Assembly (NCBI GenBank): GCA_016714795.1
Contig: JADKCA010000001.1
Location: 1-64,000 of the forward strand
Direction of reading: 5' to 3'
Length of the DNA stretch: 64,000 bases
DNA from: Sphingomonadales bacterium
GTDB lineage: Bacteria > Pseudomonadota > Alphaproteobacteria > Sphingomonadales > Sphingomonadaceae
Below, piece after piece: positions 55,356-64,000 of the stretch. The notes below the pieces were generated by a model that searched no databases, had not been told where the DNA came from, and worked only from the letters and a program-made list of their open reading frames with translations. The translations under genes were made by a program, and so were the position numbers. Each line of letters starts with the position of its first letter. The first letter of the stretch is position 1.

Positions 55356-55628
55356 TCAGTTGACCGCGTCCTTCAGGCCCTTGCCGGCCTTGAACTTCGG
55401 CTGAGCCGAAGCCTTGATCTGCATCGGGGCGCCGGTGCGCGGGTTGCGACCAGTGGACGCCTTGCGCTTGGTCACCGAGAAGCTGCCAAAGCCGACGAGG
55501 CGGACTTCGTCACCCTTTTTCAGGGCACCTGTGATGCTTTCAAACACGGCTTCAACGGCTTTGGACGCATCGGCCTTGGTGAGGCCGGAAGCGTCAGCGA
55601 CCGACGCAATCAGATCTTGCTTGTTCAT
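55356..55628 (-). CDS. hupB: DNA-binding protein HU
   Basis: The protein has 90 residues and the full HU sequence: MNKQDLIASVADASGLTKADASKAV helices, VRLVGFGSFSVTKRKASTGRNPRTGAP with the DNA-bending arm, and FKAGKGLKDAVN at the end. HU is an abundant dimeric nucleoid protein, also used by many integrases. The gene is intact and separated from the tRNA by a strong terminator. Confidence 0.97.
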   Translation of the reverse strand: MNKQDLIASVADASGLTKADASKAVEAVFESITGALKKGDEVRLVGFGSFSVTKRKASTGRNPRTGAPMQIKASAQPKFKAGKGLKDAVN

Positions 55629-55841
55629 GGATTGGCTCCCCTCTCAAAAAACGACGAGTGACTCAAGCCACCCGGGACGCTTCTAATGCCAGAGCCAGCG
55701 GCGCTGTCAAAGCGTTTCCGTTGCTATAGCCCCGGAATCGGTCGTTTTTTGCAGATTTTATGGAAGAGCTCCCAATTTTGTTGCGAAATTGTCGCGCGCA
55801 GGCGGTTGTCGGGCAGGCGCGCGCGCCCTAACGCTACGGCT

Positions 55842-56702
55842 ATGGAGGAAAATTTGCCCTTCCGAACCATGCCGGGACGCATGGCTTCTCCGGTGCTGGT
55901 AACCGTTCCCCATGCCGGGCGTAACTACCCGCTGGAGTTGCTGGCGATGGCCAGGGTGGACGCGTCTGCGCTGATGCCATTGGAGGACCGCTACGCTGAC
56001 CGGCTGGCACATGCCGTCTCTGCGGCAGGCCATGATGTAATGCAGATGGAAATGGCGCGCGCCTGGATTGATCTCAACCGGGCGGAAGATGAGCTGGACC
56101 CGACGCTGATCGGCGCAGGGCGGGATGCGTTGGCGACCCGGATGACAGTCAAGGTGCGTGGCGGCTTGGGGCTGATCCCGTCGCGGCTGGCAGGCGTGGG
56201 TGCGTTATGGAAGACTCCTCTGGTGGCCGATGATGTAATGGCGCGGATCGAATCCGCGCACCGGCCGTGGCACAGGCAAATTGCCGCGCGCTTGGCGGAG
56301 ATACAGGCCCGGTTCGGGCAGGCGCTGCTGATCGACCTCCATTCGATGCCGCCGGTGCTGAGCTGGCGGCAGCCGGGGCCAGTGCCGCGCATCGTGATCG
56401 GCGATCGTTATGGCCAGAGCGCCGGCGGCGGACTGGTGATGGCATTGGAAGACGAGGTCCGTGCAACCGGCCTGCCCGTATCGCGCAACCATCCCTATCC
56501 CGGCGGATACACGCTGGATCGGCATGGGCAACCGTCGCGCGGTATTCATGCCGTGCAGATCGAAGTGGATCGCAGCCTTTATCTCGACAAAGCCTGCTTG
56601 GAGCCCGGGGCAGGGCTCGCCACCACGCAGCAGCTGATCGTGCGGCTGGTGGAGCGTGCGGTCAGCCATTTGGCTTTGGACTGGCCGCTCGCTGCCGAAT
56701 AG
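55842..56702 (+). CDS. N-formylglutamate amidohydrolase family protein
   Basis: The frame opens at 55686, but ATG 55842 (MEENLPFRTMPG) gives the usual start and 286 residues. Motifs: LVTVPHAGRNYP (metal His), LEDRYADRLA, ARAWIDLNRAEDELD, LLIDLHSMPP, and HPYPGGYTLDRHG. The family hydrolyses N-formylglutamate in His degradation, or related N-acyl amino acids. No hut genes are in the window, so the substrate is open. Confidence 0.85.
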   Translation: MEENLPFRTMPGRMASPVLVTVPHAGRNYPLELLAMARVDASALMPLEDRYADRLAHAVSAAGHDVMQMEMARAWIDLNRAEDELDPTLIGAGRDALATRMTVKVRGGLGLIPSRLAGVGALWKTPLVADDVMARIESAHRPWHRQIAARLAEIQARFGQALLIDLHSMPPVLSWRQPGPVPRIVIGDRYGQSAGGGLVMALEDEVRATGLPVSRNHPYPGGYTLDRHGQPSRGIHAVQIEVDRSLYLDKACLEPGAGLATTQQLIVRLVERAVSHLALDWPLAAE

Positions 56703-56916
56703 CCGGGCGGTGGACATTGCAGCACGAAAAAAAGCCACCCCATGCTTTCGCATGGAGTGGCCAAGGTTCAGGGAGGAAACGCGTGCAAGCACGCGCTGAA
56801 ACGCTGGAACGAAAGGGGGCAACGCACCAACGCTTCAAAATGAAAGATAGGACCGTTTTCTGAGCAGTTCAAGAGGCGATCAAAAAATCGCCTCTTGCCC
56901 CGGTTCAGGCCCCTGT
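56703..56916. terminator. Two hairpins between the amidohydrolase and sapC genes
   Basis: GCCACCCCATGC and GCATGGAGTGGC (56734-56762) form one near-perfect stem. AAGAGGCGAT and ATCGCCTCTT (about 56871-56896) form a second, 10-bp stem with an A-run loop. The genes on both sides converge, so these act as terminators for both. No gene is supported here. Confidence 0.7.
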
Positions 56917-57693
56917 TCAGGCCGATGCGGCTTGCGGAAGTTCCGTCTTGCCTTGCTGCACCTGACGGGCGAAAATCTCGCGCATCAGACTGAGCGAGAA
57001 GAGATGAGCATAGATGAGCGGCAACATGCCGTTCTTGTTCATCTTGCGCAGCGCGTCGCCGCGCAGATCGGCCAGCTTTTCTTCGTTGACCATCTGGAAC
57101 CCGCGATACACGAACGGCTGTTCGGTTGCATCGGGCTGGATCTGGACTTCGCCGTCCATCAGCAGGCCGGATTTCACCAGTTCGTCCATGAAGGCACCGG
57201 TGCGCTGGCCAGCCTGTTCGAACTGTTCGCAGAATTGCAGAATGCTTTGCGTCGCTTCGCTTGGCTTGCCATCCACGAACAGCGCTTCGCCCTCATCGCC
57301 TGCGCCAATGGCATCGGACGTGGGATCAAAGCAGAGCGACAGCTCATCCGAATTCTCGCGCAGGCGGGCGAGCAGGAAGGGGTAGCGGCGGATATAGGCC
57401 GGGGTATAGGCGTCCGACGCCCAGCGGCCTTCATCATCCACAAAGGTGTTCACATCCTCGTTCAGGCCCATCAGCGCCAGCGGAACAGGGTTTTCGCCGA
57501 CCGAGAAGATGATCGGATAGTGACGCTGCACCACCGCGAATTCTTCAATCGTGATCGGAACCGCATGGTTCTTGACGAGGAACGGAGCCTTTTCCTGACG
57601 ACGCAGCTTCCAGTCTGCATGGTCGACCGAAGAAAGCGGCTGAAGCTCGTTGAAAAACAGGGGCAGATTGGCAGAAGGCGGCGTGCTGGCCAT
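56917..57693 (-). CDS. SapC family protein
   Basis: The protein has 258 residues. Typical SapC text is KLRRQEKAPFLVKNHAVPITIEEFAVVQRHYPIIFS, YTPAYIRRYPFLL, FCEQFEQAGQRT and GFQMVNEEKL. The family takes its name from a Campylobacter S-layer locus, but in alphaproteobacteria its role is unknown; it is common in Sphingomonadales. The gene is intact. Confidence 0.9.
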   Translation of the reverse strand: MASTPPSANLPLFFNELQPLSSVDHADWKLRRQEKAPFLVKNHAVPITIEEFAVVQRHYPIIFSVGENPVPLALMGLNEDVNTFVDDEGRWASDAYTPAYIRRYPFLLARLRENSDELSLCFDPTSDAIGAGDEGEALFVDGKPSEATQSILQFCEQFEQAGQRTGAFMDELVKSGLLMDGEVQIQPDATEQPFVYRGFQMVNEEKLADLRGDALRKMNKNGMLPLIYAHLFSLSLMREIFARQVQQGKTELPQAASA

Positions 57694-57722
57694 GATAAAC
57701 TCCTCAAGTGCGTTGCCGCCCC

Positions 57723-59165
57723 CTATTCGGCGGCGCTTTCAAAGGCAAGGGGAACCAGTTTTCCGGGGTTGAACAGGCCCTTGGGGTCCAGTGCCTGCTT
57801 GACCGCGCGCAACACGCCAAGGCGGGCGGGGGAAGAGAGTCGGGCCAGTTCGTCACGTTTCATCTGGCCGATGCCGTGTTCCGCCGAAATGGAGCCGTTT
57901 GCGGCAGTGACGAGATCATAAACCATATGGCTGGCGGCCTTGCCTTCGCCTGCGCGCCATGAAGGGCCATCCACTCCGGCGGGCGCGCGGACGTGGAAAT
58001 GGACATTGCCGTCTCCCAAATGGCCAAAGCCCGATGCGGAGACGCCGGGGAAGGCCGCCTCTATCGCAAGGCTCGCTTCCTCCATGAAGCGCGGCATGTC
58101 ATCCACCGGCACCGCAATGTCATGCTGCATGGCGGGGCCATGGGCGCGCTCTGCTGAAGAGACGGATTCGCGCAACAGCCACAGCGCCTCGGCCTGCGCC
58201 TCGCTGGCGGCGATCACGGCATCGTCGAGCAGACCCGCGCCCGCCGCATCGGCCAGCGCGTCTTCCAGCAGGCCATGCGCATTGTCATCCGTCGCCGCCT
58301 CGATCAGCACATGCCAGCGGTGCGCACCTGCAAGCGGCGCGCGCGCATCGGGCAGATGGGCGAACACCATGGCGAGCGAACTGTCCGGAATTAGTTCAAA
58401 GCTCTCGATGGCGTCACCGCTCAGTCTTTCCAGATGGCGCAGCAGGCGCAGCGCGCGGTGGGGGCTGTCGAGCCCGATCCACGCCACGGCGCGCTGGGCG
58501 CGCGCACGGACCAAGCGGACGGCAACGGCGGTGATGACGCCCAAAGTCCCCTCCGCGCCGATCAGCAACTGATTGGGATCATAGCCGCGCGTGTCCTTCT
58601 TCAAAGGAGCCAGCCCGTCATGGATCGCGCCATCGGGCATCACCGCTTCCACGCCCAGTGTCAGGCCGCGCATGGTGCCAAAGCGCAACACTTGCGTGCC
58701 GCCGGCATTGGTGGAGGCAAGCCCTCCCAGCGTCGCTGAGCCCTTGGCCGCGAGCGAGAGCGGAAATCGCATCCCCTGCGCCAGCGCCGCTTCGTGCAGC
58801 GTCTGGAGGATCAGTCCGGCCTCGCACACCGCAATCCCGGCGGCGGGATCAATCGAACGGATGCGGTTCATGCGACGCAGCGAGAGGATCAGCGCGCGGC
58901 CATCGGCAGGCGGGGTCGCGCCTCCCACCATCGAGGTGTTTCCGCCCTGCGGCACCAGCGCGATGCCATGTTCTGAAGCAATCTTCACCACGGCGGCCAC
59001 CTGTTCGGTGCTGTCCGGCGCGAGCAGGGCAGGGGCTGCGCCTTCATAAAGCCCGCGCCAGTCCTTCAGCCAGGGGGCGATCAGATCCGGGTCTTCGATG
59101 CAACCCGATTGTCCCAAAATGGAGCGGAACGCCGCCATGGCATTCTGGTTAACGCTTTTTGTCAT
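57723..59165 (-). CDS. FAD-linked D-2-hydroxyacid (D-2-hydroxyglutarate-type) dehydrogenase
   Basis: The protein has 480 residues: FAD-binding type 4 domain (LVPQGGNTSMVGGATP, LAAKGSATLGGLASTNAGGTQVLRFGT) and FAD-oxidase C-terminal domain with metal ligands (GHLGDGNVHFH, SAEHGIGQMKRDEL). Length and motifs fit D-2-hydroxyglutarate or D-lactate dehydrogenases. It would feed electrons to quinone or an electron-transfer flavoprotein. It lies 30 bases from sapC in the same direction. Confidence 0.85.
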   Translation of the reverse strand: MTKSVNQNAMAAFRSILGQSGCIEDPDLIAPWLKDWRGLYEGAAPALLAPDSTEQVAAVVKIASEHGIALVPQGGNTSMVGGATPPADGRALILSLRRMNRIRSIDPAAGIAVCEAGLILQTLHEAALAQGMRFPLSLAAKGSATLGGLASTNAGGTQVLRFGTMRGLTLGVEAVMPDGAIHDGLAPLKKDTRGYDPNQLLIGAEGTLGVITAVAVRLVRARAQRAVAWIGLDSPHRALRLLRHLERLSGDAIESFELIPDSSLAMVFAHLPDARAPLAGAHRWHVLIEAATDDNAHGLLEDALADAAGAGLLDDAVIAASEAQAEALWLLRESVSSAERAHGPAMQHDIAVPVDDMPRFMEEASLAIEAAFPGVSASGFGHLGDGNVHFHVRAPAGVDGPSWRAGEGKAASHMVYDLVTAANGSISAEHGIGQMKRDELARLSSPARLGVLRAVKQALDPKGLFNPGKLVPLAFESAAE

Positions 59166-59243
59166 GATGCCGTGGTAGAACGGGGGCGATGGAGTGCCAA
59201 GTTAATCCTGCGTTCAAACCCCGGCCCGCATGGCACACCTGAT

Positions 59244-59708
59244 ATGGGTGTAGCATTGCGTCTTGTAGGTCTTTTGGCGGCATTGAGTGCCGGATCGATT
59301 GCCGTGGCTGCCGATCACGACGCCGAGCAGCGCCCGCTGATCTTTGCCCAGGTCCAGATTGAACAGCGCACGGTGGTGCGAATCCGCCCTGTGGCAATCC
59401 AGCCGCCTTCCGCCCGTCCGCAATTGCGGCTGCGCTGGGAAGAGAAAAAGGGACCAAGCTGCATCCGCATGACCAATGTGGCAGGGGCCATGGTCTCAAG
59501 CCCGGACAGCATTGATCTGGTGCTGCGTGGTGGGGCGCGGATGCGCGCCAAACTCTCGCGCGCCTGCCCCTCGATTGACTTCTATTCGGGCTTTTATGTG
59601 AAGCCGTCCAAGGACGGGAATGTCTGCGAAGACCGCGACATGATCCATTCGCGGTCTGGCGGCGAATGCGGCATCCAGAAGTTCAAGCTGCTGGTGCCGG
59701 GCAAATAG
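59244..59708 (+). CDS. Exported protein of unknown function
   Basis: ATG 59244 gives a signal peptide (MGVALRLVGLLAALSAGSIAVAA) and 154 residues; the open frame upstream is antisense to the dehydrogenase gene. The mature part is basic, mostly beta (RTVVRIRPVAI, SIDLVLRGGARMRAKL) with four or five Cys that may pair. Likely periplasmic. Family not recognised. Confidence 0.65.
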   Translation: MGVALRLVGLLAALSAGSIAVAADHDAEQRPLIFAQVQIEQRTVVRIRPVAIQPPSARPQLRLRWEEKKGPSCIRMTNVAGAMVSSPDSIDLVLRGGARMRAKLSRACPSIDFYSGFYVKPSKDGNVCEDRDMIHSRSGGECGIQKFKLLVPGK

Positions 59709-59715
59709 CCCGCCC

Positions 59716-60114
59716 TTACAGATAGGCGTAGACGGCCCCCATCGCGGTGTAAGCCAGCGTCCAATACCCCGCATCGATGAAGAACAGTTTTAGCGATTTG
59801 CGCGCGAAGAGATAGTTCACGCCGATTGATGTGCCAACAAAGCCCCAGCCAATGCCGCTCGCGATCAGGAAATGCGCCCGCACCGAAGGCTGGCCCGATG
59901 CGGCATACATATGGCCAAGCAGTGCGGAGGCGATCAGGTTGAGCAGGAAGGTGGTGCCGAAAATCAGCGCCATGTTGCTGCTGGCAATGCGCTCATCGCT
60001 CAACCCCGATTCGCGCTGCCACGCCTTTCCGAACAAGGGGCCATACCAGAGGCCGCCGATGAGGAAGCCGGCCAGCGCGGCCACGAGCCATTCGGTATAT
60101 GTGTAGGCCCACAT
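59716..60114 (-). CDS. DUF1761 membrane protein
   Basis: The protein has 132 residues and four membrane helices. It has the DUF1761 start WLVAALAGFLIGGLWYGPLFGKAWQRESG and a C-terminal AGYWTLAYTAMGAVYAY. Function unknown. Intact. Confidence 0.85.
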   Translation of the reverse strand: MWAYTYTEWLVAALAGFLIGGLWYGPLFGKAWQRESGLSDERIASSNMALIFGTTFLLNLIASALLGHMYAASGQPSVRAHFLIASGIGWGFVGTSIGVNYLFARKSLKLFFIDAGYWTLAYTAMGAVYAYL

Positions 60115-60142
60115 GGGGTGTTCCTTTCTGTAATCTACAAGC

Positions 60143-61384
60143 TCAGGACGGCGGAATGGCGATGCGCGTCATCACCAGCCGCACCGCGATGGCAAGCCCC
60201 GCCAGGCCCAGCGCGATCCAGATATAGAGGGGATCTCCCAGCGCGAGGAACATCATGCAGAAGCCCAGCGCGGCGAGCGGCACAAGCCGGTTTCCGCCGC
60301 GCCGCAGGGCCGCCACCGCGCACAGCGCATAGACCAGCATCGAACAGCCGACAGAGGCGTTGATGATCGTCGTGAATTGCTGGTTGAGCGTCGGGCTGGC
60401 GGTGGCGAGGATGATGGCAACCATCAGTACGGCGTGAACGGCCAGACGCGGCCAGCGCAACGGCGCTTCCTCTGCGCCGGTGAGCGAATGCGACATCTGC
60501 GCTGTCACCAGCACCCAGCCCGCCAGCGTTCCGGATGCCTTGAAGGCGGCGGCTGCCGCCACGGCCAGCGCGAGCGATCCGCCCACCATCAGCGTGGCCG
60601 CATCGGCAAAGGGCGCGGCAGAGGCTTTGATGGCTTTCGCTTCCATCAGCCCGAACATGGCAGTGCAGGCCAGACAGTAAATGACGCCCGCCAGCAGGAT
60701 TCCGCCCAAGGTCGCGCGGCCCAGATCGCGCTCCGGATTGCGGAGCAGGCCCGCAATCGCACTCGCGCTCTCCAGCCCCAGAAAAGCCCAGAACACGATC
60801 TGGAGCGACTGGTTGGCGATCATTGGCAGCGGCTGCGCAGTCAGCGACCAGTTGGCGGCAAAGCGGGCGCTGTCAAAGAACAGCCAGCCGCCCAGCGCAA
60901 CCAGCAGCACCGGCAGCAGCCCCAGCGCCAGCGCACTCGCTTCATAGCGCGCAATCATCGCGGCCCCTGTCAGATTGAGGATGGCGGCGGACACCACGAT
61001 CACCGCGGTCACACCCGCCACGCCGCCGCCTTGCGCCAGCTCTGGCCAGAAAAAGCCGAGATACCCCGTCACGGCGAGGGCAATGGCGACATTGCCGATC
61101 AGCGCCTGCACCCAATAGACAAAGGCGGCCACGAAACCCGCCATCGGCCCCAGAGTTTCGCGGACCTGCCCCACCATGTCCGCCTCGCTGGTGCGCCCCA
61201 GTTGGACCAGCGTCGCCCCCACCAGCAGCGATCCCGCCAGAGCCAGCGCCCAGCCGGTCAGGCTGATGGCACCGACATCCGCCAGTGAAGAGGGGAGGAG
61301 GTAGATGCCGGAGCCGATCATGTTGCCCGCGACAATCATCATCGCTGCCACGGCGCCGATGGAGCGCGCGGGCGCGCTGCTCAC
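60143..61384 (-). CDS. APC-superfamily amino acid permease
   Basis: GTG 61384 overlaps the previous stop (GTGA) and gives about 413 residues with twelve hydrophobic segments. TM1 carries the substrate-binding GNMIGSGIYLLPSSL, as in AdiC/PotE-type antiporters, and TM6 FWAFLGLESASAI. Substrate is probably a basic amino acid or polyamine by that resemblance, but not certain. Confidence 0.82.
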   Translation of the reverse strand: MSSAPARSIGAVAAMMIVAGNMIGSGIYLLPSSLADVGAISLTGWALALAGSLLVGATLVQLGRTSEADMVGQVRETLGPMAGFVAAFVYWVQALIGNVAIALAVTGYLGFFWPELAQGGGVAGVTAVIVVSAAILNLTGAAMIARYEASALALGLLPVLLVALGGWLFFDSARFAANWSLTAQPLPMIANQSLQIVFWAFLGLESASAIAGLLRNPERDLGRATLGGILLAGVIYCLACTAMFGLMEAKAIKASAAPFADAATLMVGGSLALAVAAAAAFKASGTLAGWVLVTAQMSHSLTGAEEAPLRWPRLAVHAVLMVAIILATASPTLNQQFTTIINASVGCSMLVYALCAVAALRRGGNRLVPLAALGFCMMFLALGDPLYIWIALGLAGLAIAVRLVMTRIAIPPS

Positions 61385-62253
61385 TTGATGGCACCCTGTT
61401 TCAAAAGGCGCGGCACCAGCGTTATGGCAGCAAGAAGCGGCCAGCGCCGCTGCCACGGCGTGACCTCAATCTGCGTGCCTGCGTGCCGGTTGATCTTCCA
61501 GACCAGATAATCGACGCCCCCTGCAAAAGTGAGGCTCGCCTTGGCCAGCCGCACGATGGACATCAGCTTGCCATGGCGGCGCAGCTTTGCCCAGCGGGAT
61601 TCGGCCTGAGCGGGACTTAGTGGCTGCGCAGCAGGCGGGATGAGCGCGCCGAGTGCTGCATAGCGCGCCGGGTCCGAATCGATGATCGAGCCCGAACGGC
61701 CTGATCGCTCGGCGCGCAGCTCGCAATCATAGGTGCGGGCATAGCCGGTGCGCCATACATCGAGCGGATCGGCCGACGGAGCGAGCGGGGCGGCCAGTGC
61801 GAACAAAGTGGCCGGGGCTGCTTCCATGGCGGAAAGTGCGGTGTTTCGCGCCGCTTGGTCCGCCTGCCACACCAGCCGGACAGGCTGCGAGAAACGCGCC
61901 CATACGGAAACGGTGCTTGCCGCAACGCCATTCAGCGCGGCAAAATCGGCCTCGCTCAGCACGGCATATTTGGCGGCCAGCCCGTCATGCGCGTAAGGGA
62001 AGACGTTGGGCGGGATCAGCCTGTTGGCGCGCGCCAGCCACGAATCGGGCCAGGCTGCCTCGTAACTGGAGACGATCAGGTAAAAATCGAGCATCAGCCC
62101 GTCGAGCTGGCTTTCGCGCAGGCAGGAACCATAGAAGAGCACCGCGCGCGATGCGGCACCATATTGAGCAGCAATCGCGGTCGCCATCTCGGTCACGCGC
62201 GGATCGACCGGCTCCGCCATTTCGGCGGCCAGAAAGGCAGCAACGGGGGTCAC
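61381..62253 (-). CDS. Nucleotidyltransferase-like protein (possible Tam41-type)
   Basis: The protein has 290 residues. AVLFYGSCLRESQLDGLMLDFYLIV (about residues 38-62) has the GS...D-x-D-like order of the nucleotidyltransferase fold. ANRLIPPNVFPY and a C-terminal part with one or two hydrophobic stretches follow. The closest known idea is the Tam41-type CDP-diacylglycerol synthase; the gene upstream is a diacylglycerol kinase homologue, and the two overlap by four bases. Identification is tentative. Confidence 0.5.
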   Translation of the reverse strand: MTPVAAFLAAEMAEPVDPRVTEMATAIAAQYGAASRAVLFYGSCLRESQLDGLMLDFYLIVSSYEAAWPDSWLARANRLIPPNVFPYAHDGLAAKYAVLSEADFAALNGVAASTVSVWARFSQPVRLVWQADQAARNTALSAMEAAPATLFALAAPLAPSADPLDVWRTGYARTYDCELRAERSGRSGSIIDSDPARYAALGALIPPAAQPLSPAQAESRWAKLRRHGKLMSIVRLAKASLTFAGGVDYLVWKINRHAGTQIEVTPWQRRWPLLAAITLVPRLLKQGAIK

Positions 62254-63212
62254 GCCGCGAGGCGCAGGAAATTCATGGGGGCAGTGGCGCGCAGCACGAT
62301 CGGGCGACCGGCCTTGGCGTGAAACTCTTCACCGTCCAGAATCACGCTGGTATCGTCGCTTTCGATGCGGATCATGTCGCCATTGTGGATGTGCAGACCC
62401 TTCACTTCATCCTGCCCCAACCGGCCCCGGATGCTGGTGACGAGCGTGCGCAGCAGCGACCAGCCCGACCGTTCGACTGCCATCAGCTTCATGCCGCTTT
62501 CCGGCCCCGTGGTCGCGCCCAGAACCAGCCTTTCGAGCGTGGTGACGATCATGAACGCAAAATTGCCACTGATTTGCCCGTCACGGGTGAGAGAGACACT
62601 GACCGGCTTGGGCTTGGGAGGCAGAAAGCGCCCGCTCAGCCCGGAAAACAGCGAGAAAAAGACGGCCAGCCCGGCCAGAACATGGCTCACGCCGTTGGGC
62701 AGTCCCAGCGGATAGACCTTGTTGCGGCAATAAAGGATGGTGTCCGCCAGCCCCGCGCCGCCCAGAAACATGCCCAGCACCGCGCGGTTGCTATGCTCGC
62801 CTTCGGTCAGCGCAATCAGCTCGCGCTCGACAATATGGTCTTCCATATCAGTCCGCGCGATTTCCAGGATTTGCTCCAGCGCCTTGACCGGATCTCCCAC
62901 CGAACCCAGATCAAGCGCGATCAGATTGGTCTTGCCATTGGGCAACACTGCAACCGGGGGCGGATTGCCGCCAAAATGCGCGCCATTATGCAGTTCGGTG
63001 AGCGCAGCCTGCACCGTGCCGTCTCCGCCATTGATGACGAGCACGCGCGGGTGGACGCTGGCAATCGCCCTCAGCGCCTCGCCAGTGCGTTCGGCGCTTT
63101 CGGCCTCATAATGGAATATGTCGGGATGCTGCGCGCAATAAGTGCGGATACGCGGCAGCAATTCGCGGTTGCCCGTTGATTTTGGATTGGACAGGAGGGC
63201 AACCGCAACCAT
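62250..63212 (-). CDS. Diacylglycerol kinase family lipid kinase
   Basis: ATG 63212 (MVAVALLSNPKSTGN) is chosen over 63266. Length 320. The DAGK catalytic motif is INGGDGTVQAAL at about residues 58-69 and VLPNGKTNLIALDLG. The C-terminal beta-sandwich ends with FHAKAGRPIVLRA. It phosphorylates diacylglycerol or a similar lipid with ATP. Overlap with the nucleotidyltransferase-like gene suggests a shared lipid path. Confidence 0.87.
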   Translation of the reverse strand: MVAVALLSNPKSTGNRELLPRIRTYCAQHPDIFHYEAESAERTGEALRAIASVHPRVLVINGGDGTVQAALTELHNGAHFGGNPPPVAVLPNGKTNLIALDLGSVGDPVKALEQILEIARTDMEDHIVERELIALTEGEHSNRAVLGMFLGGAGLADTILYCRNKVYPLGLPNGVSHVLAGLAVFFSLFSGLSGRFLPPKPKPVSVSLTRDGQISGNFAFMIVTTLERLVLGATTGPESGMKLMAVERSGWSLLRTLVTSIRGRLGQDEVKGLHIHNGDMIRIESDDTSVILDGEEFHAKAGRPIVLRATAPMNFLRLAA

Positions 63213-63216
63213 GCGT

Positions 63217-63738
63217 TCAGGCTCCCACAGCCCGGAAAGAGCCGCCTTGCAGATACTTGACGACAATCGGCACCGTTGTCACGCCCTGACCCACATTGAT
63301 GACGACTTTCTCTGCCGGGGGCTTGCGGCCCAGCATGAAATCCAGAAACGACACGCTGGGATTGCCGGATACGCCTGCACCATCAGCCTTGTCAGTATCA
63401 TCATTGGCGTTGATGTCATGCCGGATGTCGATGACATAGCCACCCGCGCGCGGCACACCCACGCACACATCCACCGGACCGCTGGATGTGACAGGGACAA
63501 CGACGCGCGCCAGACGCGCCTTTTTGTCAAACCAGCTCTTCGGATTGTTGCCGGCAAAGGTGCGGACGCGGATGGTGCCCGCGCGCGATTTCAGGCCTGT
63601 CACGCGGACAAGCAGGGCCGGGCCTGCGCCAGACTGACAGCGCGGGGCTTCCGGGCCGAGAATCGCGGCGTCAGCAATAGCGACCGGCGCGGCCAGAACC
63701 GAAAGCGCGGCCAGCGCCAATCCTGAAAATTTCAACAT
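63217..63738 (-). CDS. DUF2141 exported protein
   Basis: ATG 63738 gives a signal peptide (LKFSGLALAALSVLAAPVAIADA) and 173 residues. DUF2141 text: LLVRVTGLKSRAGTIRVRTF, VPRAGGYVIDIRHDINANDDTD and FLDFMLGRKPPAEKV. Likely periplasmic, function unknown. It lies four bases before the lipid kinase gene and is probably in its operon. Confidence 0.85.
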   Translation of the reverse strand: MLKFSGLALAALSVLAAPVAIADAAILGPEAPRCQSGAGPALLVRVTGLKSRAGTIRVRTFAGNNPKSWFDKKARLARVVVPVTSSGPVDVCVGVPRAGGYVIDIRHDINANDDTDKADGAGVSGNPSVSFLDFMLGRKPPAEKVVINVGQGVTTVPIVVKYLQGGSFRAVGA

Positions 63739-63863
63739 GACCAAAACACTCCTCGCGGCTATACCGGCGTCGCGTGACCGGGTCTTGTCCCTCTAACGGG
63801 AGTCCTTTGCACCGAGTTTGCGGCGAAAAAATGGTAATGGAGCGAGCGAGTTTTCACCCAGCA

Positions 63864-64000
63864 ATGCTGAACGCCGTAGACCGATATATTGCCCGGCAGA
63901 TTGCTGTGCCGCTCTTTTCGACGCTCGTGATCGCGGCGATGCTGCTTGTGCTCGACAAGATGCTGCGCCTGTTCGACTTTGTCGCACAAGAGGGCGGGCC
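63864..64000 (+). CDS. lptF: LPS export permease LptF, 3' end outside the window
   Basis: The frame starts at ATG 63864 (MLNAVDRYIARQIAVPLFST) and stays open to the window end: LVIAAMLLVLDKMLRLFDFVAQEGG. This is the usual first membrane helix of YjgP/YjgQ-family LptF. Upstream in-frame ATGs at 63831 and 63837 are alternatives. LptF with LptG and LptB extracts LPS from the inner membrane. Confidence 0.8.
   Translation, partial: MLNAVDRYIARQIAVPLFSTLVIAAMLLVLDKMLRLFDFVAQEGG

Noticed and set aside
1..64000. CRISPR array or insertion sequence
   Set aside because: No regularly spaced repeats and no transposase with terminal inverted repeats were found by reading.

Overview
The window reads as GC-rich alphaproteobacterial DNA, most likely from the Sphingomonadales (Erythrobacter/Novosphingobium-like). 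This is inferred from the house-keeping genes (rplK-rplA, serS-surE-LysM/M23 peptidase, rimO, HU, DUF47-Pit, SapC) and from codon and gene style, not from a database search. It contains three parts: a left chromosomal arm (1-18.18 kb), a genomic island of about 37 kb (18.18-55.23 kb), and a right chromosomal arm (55.23-64 kb) that ends inside lptF.

Left arm: rplK and rplA end in a clear hairpin terminator. They are followed by lipoproteins, a CinA-type protein, a Baeyer-Villiger-type monooxygenase, CorA, a beta-lactamase-fold hydrolase, DUF47-Pit phosphate transport, a minus-strand overlapping trio (cytochrome c, aldonolactone oxidase-like, D-serine dehydratase-like), rimO, and a minus-strand chain serS-surE-LysM/M23 peptidase-K+ channel. 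Many of these conserved genes are cut by single-base frameshifts, often at homopolymers, sometimes as compensating pairs. That pattern looks like consensus error, so I annotate the genes across the breaks.

Island: a complete tRNA-Val(CAC) on the minus strand (55158-55232) is the integration target. A 49-bp copy of its 3' part lies at 18184-18232. A tyrosine recombinase, a small DNA-binding protein and an excisionase-like protein sit beside the tRNA. The left end holds plasmid-type functions: a broken RepC-like initiator, a ribbon-helix-helix protein, a MobF/TraA relaxase-helicase, and ParA with a small partner. No type IV secretion genes are present, so it looks like an integrated mobilizable element rather than a self-transmissible one.

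The island cargo (24.7-50 kb) is almost wholly defence-like. It has (i) a tightly overlapped minus-strand operon of a SMEK-domain STAND NTPase, a 122-aa protein, a 132-aa protein with an N-terminal SNSSSTSF motif and a radical SAM/SPASM enzyme, which I do not recognise as a named system; (ii) two large proteins with C-terminal HEPN-type RX4H motifs; (iii) a HipBA-like toxin-antitoxin pair with striking operator palindromes; (iv) a coupled plus-strand operon AIPR-DrmE-like-NERD/UvrD-DrmA-DrmB, a DISARM variant without drmC; it converges on a cytosine-5 methyltransferase that has lost motifs IX and X exactly at the drmB stop codon; and (v) vsr, an orphan HipB-like regulator, Fic, a conserved 418-aa unknown and a GIY-YIG/zinc-ribbon protein.

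Right arm: HU, an N-formylglutamate amidohydrolase family protein, SapC, an FAD-linked D-2-hydroxyacid dehydrogenase, small membrane and exported proteins, an APC-type permease overlapping a nucleotidyltransferase-like gene and a diacylglycerol-kinase family gene, DUF2141, and the start of lptF. These genes are intact.
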